This document shows, piece by piece, positions 7,415-14,131 of a stretch of 33,735 bases of DNA (position 1 is its first letter; each line of letters starts with the position of its first letter). The notes under the pieces are model-generated. The model was not told the origin of the DNA, did not search any database, and saw only the letters and a program-made list of their open reading frames with translations. Position numbers and translations under genes: made by a program. Origin of the DNA: JACQXM01 sp964569425 (GTDB lineage: Bacteria; Planctomycetota; Phycisphaerae; UBA1845); NCBI GenBank assembly GCA_964569425.1, contig CAZMVD010000036.1, forward strand, positions 1-33,735, written 5' to 3'.

Positions 7415-9358
7415 TCAGGGCGCGCCCGACGTGGCTCTCACGGACTTGATCCTGGCGATGCGAGCTTCGGCCACGCCCTTGGCACGATGCGGATCGTTGC
7501 GGATTGCCTCTTCGTAGGATGCGATCGCCGCATCAAAGAATCCTTGAACGGCCAACAGGTCGCCTCGAGCAATCAGGGCCGCGGCCCCCTGGTTGGGATC
7601 CAGCGCCCAGGATTGTTCCAGAAGCTCGGCGGCATCCGCCAGTTCACCCTTCTGAATCATGATCTGGGCGAGCAGCAACAGGACATTGGCGGTTGGCTTG
7701 ATGGCCAGGCTCTGTTTGAGTGGTTCGATCGCCAAATCCGGCTTGCCCATGTTCAGATACGTGACGCCGATCTGCTTCGGAATGGTCGGGTCTCCCGGTG
7801 CCAGGGCGAACGCCGCACGCCCTTTGGCCAGTGCCTCCTCGAATTGCCGTATCTCTGTCAGTCGTTTGGCCTCCGCAATCAACTTGAACACCGGCAACAT
7901 GTCCTTGGGATCGGGAAGTTCGCCGTCCACCGGCGTCGGGCGGTCACTCGACAGGTATCCCAGCGACTCCAGCCGCCGCCGTGCTTCGGGATCCAAATCC
8001 GAAGCCGAGGCCGCCGCTTCCGCGGGCGAAGGGGCCCCGGCCATTTGCGCATGAAGAAGGTCGCGCACCTCGCTGATGGTCAACTGGGTAGCGGTGGATT
8101 CGGCGCGATGAAGATTGCGCAATTCATGCGGATCGGATGCCATGTCGTAGTATTCAGGCCGGGGGGCCTCGATGTACTTGTCGCCCAGGCGCCGAACCGC
8201 ATGAAGCGGCGCCCAACCGTTGACCAGGTAGGTCGCCAGTGTCTCCATGTAGATGTGCCGGTCGCGCTGTTCCCGCGAGCGCAACAGGCTGATGCCTTCG
8301 ATCGGCTCCGGTACCGGCAAGCCCAGCAGATCGAGGACCGTTGGGAAGATATCCACCAATCCGACGACCACGTCATCCACCACGTAGGGACCGCGCAACC
8401 GGGAAGGCACGTGCAGAATCAGCGGCACGCGCTGGGTCGCGTCATAGAGCGTTCGCGAGTGGGTATCTTCATCATGTTCGCCCAGCGACTCTCCATGGTC
8501 GCCCGCCAGCAGTGTCAAGGTGGAGCGGGCGCCGGAGCGATCGGCCACGCCACTCAGCAGACGGCCGATCTGCTCGTCCATGTAGGCGACTTCGGCATCG
8601 TAGAGATATTGGAATCGCCCTTTGAATCGTGGCGGCGGCTCGTAGGGGTGATGTGGGTCGTAGTAATGCACCCACAGGAAAAAAGGCCGATCAGGCGAAC
8701 GCTGTGCCAGCCAGCGCAGCGCAGCCGTGGTTACGGCCTCGGCCGAGCGCTCGTTCTCCAACCCTCCGAATTCACCGCGCGACGGATCCACTTCGGCGTC
8801 GTATACGTCGAAACCCTGGTTGAGCCCGAAGCGCGCGTCGAGCACAAACGAAGACACGAACGCCGCCGTGTCGTACCCTTGCCCCTGAAGCACTTCCGCC
8901 AGTGTGGTCAGCGCGGGGTCGACGATGAATTCTCCGTTGTGCCGCACGCCGTGACGATGCGGATCCAATCCCGTGAACATCGACACGTGGGCCGGCAACG
9001 TGATGGGCACCGGGGAAATCGCCTGATCGAACCGCACCCCCTCCGCGGCCAGGCGGTCCATCACCGGCGTCTCGGCGGCGGCGTACCCATAGCAGCCGAG
9101 GCGGTCGGCGCGGGTGGTGTCCACTGTGATGATCACCACGTGGTGCTCCGCCGCCGCGCCGGGCGCTAGCACGTTCGCGAAATCACGCCGAGATTTTCGC
9201 AAGAGCTGCGTCGCGAAGAACCCGCCGACGGCCAGAATGCCCACCAGCACCACGGGCAAAACGAATTTCTGATACGTCGGAACCGCGCGAGGCGGCGCGG
9301 TAGGCGGCACCACCTCCTTTTTGCGCGGCGTGCTCGTGGCTCGTTTGCGGCGGCTCAT
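7415..9358 (-). CDS. Membrane-anchored sulfatase-like hydrolase with C-terminal TPRs
   Basis: This 647-aa protein has an N-terminal basic segment and one membrane helix (KFVLPVVLVGILAVGGFFATQLL), then an alkaline-phosphatase/sulfatase-fold domain facing the periplasm. Metal-site motifs are present: ITVDTTRADRLGCYGY near residue 75, and AGDHGESLGEH. At the nucleophile position the sequence is ITLPAHVSMFTG. The usual Cys or Ser that is converted to formylglycine is therefore Thr, suggesting a phosphoester- or transferase-type chemistry rather than a classical sulfatase. After the LESLGYLSS hinge come about four tetratricopeptide repeats (GDPTIPKQIGVTYLNMGKPDLAIEPL and similar). The start has GAGG upstream. 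The gene lies 55 bp after the exosortase-associated gene on the same strand, so it is probably in that operon. Confidence 0.85.
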   Translation of the reverse strand: MSRRKRATSTPRKKEVVPPTAPPRAVPTYQKFVLPVVLVGILAVGGFFATQLLRKSRRDFANVLAPGAAAEHHVVIITVDTTRADRLGCYGYAAAETPVMDRLAAEGVRFDQAISPVPITLPAHVSMFTGLDPHRHGVRHNGEFIVDPALTTLAEVLQGQGYDTAAFVSSFVLDARFGLNQGFDVYDAEVDPSRGEFGGLENERSAEAVTTAALRWLAQRSPDRPFFLWVHYYDPHHPYEPPPRFKGRFQYLYDAEVAYMDEQIGRLLSGVADRSGARSTLTLLAGDHGESLGEHDEDTHSRTLYDATQRVPLILHVPSRLRGPYVVDDVVVGLVDIFPTVLDLLGLPVPEPIEGISLLRSREQRDRHIYMETLATYLVNGWAPLHAVRRLGDKYIEAPRPEYYDMASDPHELRNLHRAESTATQLTISEVRDLLHAQMAGAPSPAEAAASASDLDPEARRRLESLGYLSSDRPTPVDGELPDPKDMLPVFKLIAEAKRLTEIRQFEEALAKGRAAFALAPGDPTIPKQIGVTYLNMGKPDLAIEPLKQSLAIKPTANVLLLLAQIMIQKGELADAAELLEQSWALDPNQGAAALIARGDLLAVQGFFDAAIASYEEAIRNDPHRAKGVAEARIARIKSVRATSGAP

Positions 9359-9413
9359 GAATTACCTCGTGGCCCGGTAGGAGCGAACGGGCCCGAAAAA
9401 CCTTGAAAGCTGA

Positions 9414-10139
9414 TCAACCTCGACCGGCGCGCTCCGTTTCATGCCCTTCCTCGTCTCCGGAGAACATTTTCCGCCAACTGGCCCATTCGGCCCAGGTAAA
9501 AGCTACCACGAACCAGATCAGCGTGGGAATGACAAACGAGACGGTCGGGTCTTCGACGAACACTTCATCGAGCCGGCGGAGCAGATCGGCCCAGAAGGGA
9601 GACGGTGTAAACAGCGCGTACGCCTTTCCCGACAGGGCAAAGCCCCCTGCGAGCAGCTTGATGCTCAGCCGAAACGCCAGGAACACATGAACCAGCGCCA
9701 GCCCCCACAGCAAACCCCAGCCGCGGCGCCGCCAGGACATGGGTTTCGCGAGAACCAGCGCCACCAGCCAGGCGGTGGGCCAGTAGCCCACCAGGCGGCT
9801 GCTGATGCGGAACTGGCCGAACGTCTGCGGCCGGTCCTTGTTCATCACCAGCACCAGCGTATCGCGCACGTCTTCAGCCCGCATCGGACGGAAGCTCCGC
9901 GGAAGCTGGCCGGGCGTGGCCAGGTCAATCTCGGTAAAAATCTGATCTGCTGATTGATGCAGATCGACGAATCGCGCCCGCCCCTCGGGCCAGAGCCAGA
10001 AGCGCGAGAAGAGAAAATTGCTCTGCGCGCGGAACACGGCGGCGTAGCCGCGCTCCACGGCCTGCCAGGGAATGAGCAGAATGGTCGCATAGAGGCCGAC
10101 CAGCAGGGCAAAACGTAGAATCTGCCTAGGATGGAGCAT
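9414..10139 (-). CDS. Exosortase-associated membrane protein
   Basis: This 241-aa membrane protein has an N-terminal hydrophobic helix (FALLVGLYATILLIPW), a periplasmic domain of about 100 residues, then three or four hydrophobic helices (WPTAWLVALVLA, GLLWGLALVHVFLAF, SFVIPTLIWFVVAFTWAEWASW). The start codon lies inside the 3' end of the exosortase gene (14-bp overlap, 10126-10139), so the two are translationally coupled. A small membrane protein directly after exosortase H is a known arrangement, and I take this to be that companion. Its role is not known to me; a scaffold or an assistant in substrate processing is plausible. Confidence 0.7.
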   Translation of the reverse strand: MLHPRQILRFALLVGLYATILLIPWQAVERGYAAVFRAQSNFLFSRFWLWPEGRARFVDLHQSADQIFTEIDLATPGQLPRSFRPMRAEDVRDTLVLVMNKDRPQTFGQFRISSRLVGYWPTAWLVALVLAKPMSWRRRGWGLLWGLALVHVFLAFRLSIKLLAGGFALSGKAYALFTPSPFWADLLRRLDEVFVEDPTVSFVIPTLIWFVVAFTWAEWASWRKMFSGDEEGHETERAGRG

Positions 10140-10767
10140 GGCGTCGTCGCCGCTGCCGGCCGCGCTCCCACGCCGCCCACAGCGCCCACAGCACGATGGA
10201 AAAGAGAATAAACAACGATTGCCATACGTCGAGGTGCATGATGTCGAAGGCGGGCTGCCAGTGAACGCGCGTGATGAACAGGCTGATGATCCTTACCAGG
10301 TTGATGGCCATCAGGATCAGGCAGCCCACCGCCGCGCCCGGGATTTTCGCCCGCCAGGCCACCGGCGAGGCCAACACAGCGGCCACAAACAGCGCGCAGG
10401 GCGTGATGGCATCGCACCCGCGCTCGACGGAGATGGAGCCGCGTTTGCACACCAGGGCGTTGCCTTTGACCTCCATGTCGTCATAGCCAAACACATGCAC
10501 GATGGCCCCGCACACGCGAGCGCTGGTCTCCAGGTACCAGGGGAAAAAGCGGTCCTTGACCACCGCGGTGGTGGAAACCAGGTAGTACAGACCCATCAGA
10601 AATCCAAACAACACCAGAAAGCGCAGATCGCGCCCGTGGGTGGCCATCCAGGTGCGGCGGCCATTGCGCCCGCCTCGGGCGGAACCACTTCCGCGAGCAC
10701 CGGGTTGCGCGGCGCCTCGCGGTGCGGCGGGCGTTCCCGATTTTGGTTTGGGCGTTTGCGGTGCCAC
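10126..10767 (-). CDS. xrtH: Exosortase H-type cysteine peptidase/transpeptidase
   Basis: Exosortases are multi-pass membrane enzymes that recognise a C-terminal sorting signal on exported proteins and cleave it, probably attaching the protein to a surface partner. This 213-aa protein shows the Cys-Arg-His set: SVERGCDAI (C118), INLVRIISLF (R159) and FDIMHLDVWQ (H178), each at the start of or between hydrophobic helices, as in the family. I assign type H (the IPTLxxWG-specific class) because a protein with an IPTVSEWG C-terminal signal is encoded 400 bp upstream on the same strand. The annotated GTG start gives a 40-residue Pro/Gly/Arg-rich N-terminal tail; an ATG at codon 41 is an alternative, though without a clear ribosome binding site. 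The gene overlaps the downstream membrane-protein gene. Confidence 0.88.
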   Translation of the reverse strand: MAPQTPKPKSGTPAAPRGAAQPGARGSGSARGGRNGRRTWMATHGRDLRFLVLFGFLMGLYYLVSTTAVVKDRFFPWYLETSARVCGAIVHVFGYDDMEVKGNALVCKRGSISVERGCDAITPCALFVAAVLASPVAWRAKIPGAAVGCLILMAINLVRIISLFITRVHWQPAFDIMHLDVWQSLFILFSIVLWALWAAWERGRQRRRRHAPS

Positions 10768-10820
10768 TCGGCAAGGTCCTCATGCTGGTTTGGGGCCGCG
10801 GCTCGATCGCTTCGGCACCG

Positions 10821-10872
10821 TGCGCTATAGCGCATATCATCGCCGCCCGCGGTTATAAGGCCGCGGGCGGCG
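10821..10872. repeat. Adjacent palindromes upstream of the exosortase gene
   Basis: TGCGCTATAGCGCA (10821-10834) is a perfect 14-bp palindrome. It is followed six bases later by an inverted repeat with a perfect 12-bp stem (CGCCGCCCGCGG, 10841-10852, and its complement, 10861-10872) around the 8-nt loop TTATAAGG. They lie 55-105 bp before the exosortase start, so they could be operator or leader structures. Confidence 0.45.
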
Positions 10873-11100
10873 AGTGAATGCTTCCGTACGTATGGGTCCG
10901 CTGTGTGCGATACGTTGAGGGGTCTGCGGGAAACTCGGAACTGGCAGGGTTTGAGTTCAACCCCACCCTTCCTTCCCGGACTGCGGATCGCCACGACGGA
11001 TCATCAATACATCGACCCATCGTAGCCGATTCCGCATGAAGAGCCAAACGCATTGCGCGTTTGTCTGACTACGTCCGATAGGGCTCCGCCGGCAACCCCG

Positions 11101-11130
11101 GGGGCGGAGTCGATCGCTCGACTCCGCCCC
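11101..11130 (-). terminator. Strong hairpin after the IPTL-CTERM gene
   Basis: A perfect 13-bp stem (GGGGCGGAGTCGA and its complement) with a 4-nt loop begins 36 bp after the stop codon. No U-tract follows on either strand, so it may stabilise the mRNA 3' end or act as a U-less terminator. Confidence 0.5.
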
Positions 11131-11165
11131 GCGTGGGATTGTCCGTCGGTCAGGCTTTCGTCGTC

Positions 11166-12779
11166 TTAGGCAATCTGCTCACGACGACCGAAGTACACCT
11201 TGCCTGCCACGAGCAGCAACAGCGCGAAGACCACCAGGCCCCACTCGGAGACCGTCGGGATCGCACCCTCGCAACCCGGAGCAAACACGGCATCATCAAC
11301 GCCGGGGCACTGATCGACACAGTCGAGCACGCCGTCGCCGTCGGTGTCGCCGGTCTCGGCCACGCCGCAACCGCAGATGCCGGGAGCGATCTTGTTCGGA
11401 TCTTCCGGGCAGCCGTCGTTGCAGTCGGCCGTGCCGTCGCCGTCCGTATCATCGTCCGGATTGCCGCAACCGCACTGACCCGGCTCAATCTTACCCGGAT
11501 CCAGCGGGCAGCCGTCGTTGCAGTCGGCCGTGCCGTCCATGTCGGAGTCCGTGTCCGGGTTGCCGCAGCCGCATTGGCCGGGCTCGACCTTGTTCGGGTC
11601 GTCCGGGCACAGGTCGCATTCATCGCGCACGCCGTCGCCGTCCGCATCCGGGCTGTCGCACGTCAGCGGATTGCCGACCGTGCTGTCACCCAGGTACGTG
11701 CCGCCGGCATTGAGGCAGGCCTCTTCCTGCTGCGCTGAACAGCCTCCGAGGTTGTCGCAGCACGGACCTTCCGGCTCGGTGCACACGTTCGTGGACGCCA
11801 TATCGGAAACGTTGGGCGCCGCGAACGCACCGAACCCGTACACGAACGGGCAAGTGCCGCCCGGGCAGTCCAGGTCGTCTGTGCACGGCAGGGTGTCATT
11901 CGCTCCGCCGTCGCAAACCCGATTGATGCAATCTTCAAGCACGAACACGCTCTGGCCGAAGTCATCGTCCATGGCCGGTCCGCCGATGAGTTGCTCGGCN
12001 NNNNNNNNNNNNNNNNNNNNNNNNNNNNNNNNNNNNNNNNNNNNNNNNNNNNNNNNNNNNNNNNNNNNNNNNNNNNNNNNNNNNNNNNNNNNNNNNNNNC
12101 CCGGAATGCACGCGCCCGAACCGATGTCACACGTCTCCGCGCCGTTGCAGAACAAACCGTCATCGCAATCCGAATCCTGCGTGCACAGGGGCAGAAGAAA
12201 AGTGAAGACCACCGTGTCGGCGCCGGCGCCGCTGTAGCCACCGACCACCAGCCAGTAGTCCGCACCGGCGGACAGAACCGCCTGCGTGGACGCGTTCCAG
12301 GGGTTGCCGCAACCGTTGCAACTGTCGTCATCGGCGCCGATGCAGGTGCCGCCGGCACACGAACCGGAAAGCACCATCAACTCGTTGTCGTGGGTGCCGC
12401 CGCACGAAGCAATGCCCCAAAGACCGCTCTGGTCCACTTGGAACTTAGCGACCGCATCCGGAGCGCCAAGGGCGCAACCCGCCAGCCCGAAACATGGCGT
12501 GGCCGGACAGCCCGCGGTATAACCCTCGCAAGCCATGCCCGTGGTGTCATAGTCTGCCGTGCTGCCATTGCTCATAATGCCCAGATCCGCCCCGGCAGCG
12601 CAATCGTCGCCGAACACATTGACCAGATTCGCCGGCGGGATGTGCCCGGTCGGGGCCTTGGGAGCAGCCGCCGACATGGAAGACGCCGGCTGGATGTCGT
12701 TGGGGTCGACGGCCTTGGCCTGAAGGGCGACAAAACCCAGGGCCAGACAGGCGACCAAAGAACTCTTCATAAACCTCAT
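11166..12779 (-). CDS. Exported Ca-binding-repeat protein with IPTL-CTERM sorting signal (contains assembly gap)
   Basis: This is a secreted protein and the probable substrate of the exosortase encoded downstream. The start is at 12779, where ATG is preceded by CGGAGG eight bases upstream; longer in-frame starts have no such site. A signal peptide (MKSSLVACLALGFVALQAKA) is followed by a Gly/Cys/Asp-rich region, then Cys-rich DCDDGLFCNGAETC-type motifs, an unresolved gap of 100 N, and four thrombospondin-type-3-like repeats (DxDxDGxxDxxDxCP, e.g. DADGDGVRDECDLCP, DTDGDGTADCNDGCP) that should bind calcium. The C-terminus has the tripartite sorting signal: IPTVSEWG motif, hydrophobic helix (LVVFALLLLVAGKVYF) and basic tail (GRRE). 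The two sides of the gap are in the same frame if the gap is exactly 100 bp, but such gaps are usually placeholders, so true length and unity are uncertain. Confidence 0.85.
   Translation of the reverse strand: MRFMKSSLVACLALGFVALQAKAVDPNDIQPASSMSAAAPKAPTGHIPPANLVNVFGDDCAAGADLGIMSNGSTADYDTTGMACEGYTAGCPATPCFGLAGCALGAPDAVAKFQVDQSGLWGIASCGGTHDNELMVLSGSCAGGTCIGADDDSCNGCGNPWNASTQAVLSAGADYWLVVGGYSGAGADTVVFTFLLPLCTQDSDCDDGLFCNGAETCDIGSGACIPXXXXXXXXXXXXXXXXXXXXXXXXXXXXXXXXXXAEQLIGGPAMDDDFGQSVFVLEDCINRVCDGGANDTLPCTDDLDCPGGTCPFVYGFGAFAAPNVSDMASTNVCTEPEGPCCDNLGGCSAQQEEACLNAGGTYLGDSTVGNPLTCDSPDADGDGVRDECDLCPDDPNKVEPGQCGCGNPDTDSDMDGTADCNDGCPLDPGKIEPGQCGCGNPDDDTDGDGTADCNDGCPEDPNKIAPGICGCGVAETGDTDGDGVLDCVDQCPGVDDAVFAPGCEGAIPTVSEWGLVVFALLLLVAGKVYFGRREQIA
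12000..12099. other. Assembly gap (100 N)
   Basis: Exactly 100 N interrupt the IPTL-CTERM protein gene. This is the standard placeholder length for a scaffold join of unknown size. Repetitive Cys-rich coding sequence on both sides may explain the break. Confidence 0.95.
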
Positions 12780-13056
12780 TTTCCAAACCTCCGATAGATT
12801 CCGTTTACCATGGGAAGCGGCATGGGCCGCGCCCACCGAACAAAAACCCTTTCGTCGCACGGGCCCGCACACATCGGCCCAAAGGCACAGCCGCGAACCA
12901 CACGGCACGACCTTCATCAGACCCCCTTTTTGAGGCCCGACGACGCAAAGGAACAAACAAGCTATCCAGATGAAAGAGTGACGGTGTCGCTAAGGTCGTT
13001 TCGCAAGCACACCGGACGGCGCTGAGCCAGCGGCGGCCGGGAAGGCGAAAGACCAT

Positions 13057-13755
13057 TTACCGGCGAGCGGGAGGCGCCCGCGGGCCACAGGAGCCCGGGA
13101 TGGCTGCCAGGTGCGGGAGCACCCAATGAGGCATGATGGCGCATTCGGCGATGGTGCCGTTGCGCAATTCTCGATTGGAACCGCCCGTGACGGCGCAAAC
13201 CGCCGTGAGCATTTCCAACAATGAGGCATTGATATAGGCCAGCAGGAACGCCACCAGCAGCCAGCCGGCGACCTGACCGACGGTGCGAACGAAGAGCCCA
13301 TCGGCGCCCTGCGTGGCTGCGAGCAGGCCGAACCGGCCGGACAAAGGCGCCAGGAGCAATTCGACACCGACCCAGCCGACACCCAGAAGCAGCGGGCTGA
13401 AGCCTGCCCGGCGCGTGACGGCGCTGCCCAATCCGGCATACGCCGCCATGACCAAAGCCTGCGGCGCGATCGAGGTGCCCGAGACGGCACCCGCCGCGGG
13501 CAGGAAAAGCGCGAGGCACATGCCCCAGAAGGCACCGGCGGCGGCCGCACCCAAAGGCCCAAAGAGGCGAACCGAGCACAACAACGGCAGCAGGGCCACC
13601 CAACCAAGCCAGCGCGCATCGGCACTGCGAAGTGCGAGCGCCAACAGCCCGGCGCCGGCCGCGAGAGATGCACCGATCAATGCCACCTTGATGGCACTTG
13701 TCGGGGCCGCGGTAGTGTGTTTGTGCGCGTTCAAGTTCTTACCGAAACGATCCAA
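13057..13755 (-). CDS. Membrane protein resembling the N-terminal domain of apolipoprotein N-acyltransferase
   Basis: This protein of about 232 aa has five or six hydrophobic helices. Two stretches resemble the membrane domain of Lnt: WLGWVALLPLLCSVRLFGPLGAAAAGAFWG near residue 50, and a later GVGWVGVELLLAPLSG...TVGQVAGWLLVAFLLAYINASLLEML. The C-terminal CN-hydrolase (nitrilase-like) catalytic domain of Lnt is absent; the protein ends soon after the membrane region in a Pro/Arg-rich tail. It is therefore either a truncated relative or a distinct membrane family that shares this domain. The start is uncertain: TTG at 13755 is the longest option, with a GTG further in at IKVALIG. It lies about 280 bp upstream of the IPTL-CTERM gene on the same strand. 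A role in lipoprotein acylation is not supported without the catalytic domain. Confidence 0.6.
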   Translation of the reverse strand: MDRFGKNLNAHKHTTAAPTSAIKVALIGASLAAGAGLLALALRSADARWLGWVALLPLLCSVRLFGPLGAAAAGAFWGMCLALFLPAAGAVSGTSIAPQALVMAAYAGLGSAVTRRAGFSPLLLGVGWVGVELLLAPLSGRFGLLAATQGADGLFVRTVGQVAGWLLVAFLLAYINASLLEMLTAVCAVTGGSNRELRNGTIAECAIMPHWVLPHLAAIPGSCGPRAPPARR

Positions 13756-13987
13756 CCCGAAAAAACTCGTCGTTGCCGACGCGACTCATGCCACCGTGCC
13801 AAGCACCTGACAGAGCCACGCCGACCAACTGAATCAGCCGGTGGATGGACTCCAGAATCGCCGAGTCGCCCTCCGACTTCCGGCCAATATACCTCGTTCG
13901 CCTACCACACTTCAAGCAAAAAATAAGAAAATGGGCAAACAATCCTGAAAGTTTCTTTTTGGGGCATAGAAGTCCTGCCCAAAGGGC

Positions 13988-14016
13988 TTGGGCCAGCGTT
14001 CGACACGTCCTATAAT
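13988..14016 (+). promoter_or_regulatory. Sigma70-like promoter candidate
   Basis: TTGGGC (13988-13993), a 17-bp spacer and a perfect TATAAT (14011-14016) are read on the plus strand. No gene on that strand follows directly; a terminator hairpin begins about 50 bp downstream. Confidence 0.4.
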
Positions 14017-14064
14017 AATAAACCCGTTGACCTTTTTCTGGCGATTCAGCTATGACAGAAACGC

Positions 14065-14097
14065 AGAAGGGCAGCCTCGTCGCGAGGCCGCCCTTCT
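14065..14097 (-). terminator. Terminator hairpin after the S9 peptidase gene
   Basis: A 15-bp stem with one mismatch (AGAAGGGC-GCCTCG type, 14065-14079 with 14083-14097) and a 3-nt loop lies 35 bp past the S9 peptidase stop. The flanks are moderately pyrimidine-rich in both directions, so it may work on both strands. Confidence 0.55.
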
Positions 14098-14131
14098 TGC
14101 CAAGGGGGCGGGAGAACTTCCAGGGGAAGCG

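Larger units (their letters stand above)
10768..11165. other. Intergenic region upstream of the exosortase operon
   Basis: This 398-bp region separates the IPTL-CTERM gene from the exosortase gene, both on the minus strand. It holds a 14-bp perfect palindrome (10821-10834), a 12-bp-stem hairpin (10841-10872) and a perfect 13-bp-stem hairpin (11101-11130). I see no gene in it. Confidence 0.55.
13756..14131. other. Intergenic region with promoter-like and hairpin elements
   Basis: This 376-bp region contains an AT-rich stretch (13905-13965), a plus-strand promoter-like sequence (13988-14016) and a bidirectional terminator hairpin (14065-14097). I see no protein-coding gene. Confidence 0.55.

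Noticed and set aside
7487..9169. Large plus-strand open frame of 560 codons
   Set aside because: It is antisense to the sulfatase-like gene, which has clear domains. High GC leaves long open shadow frames here.
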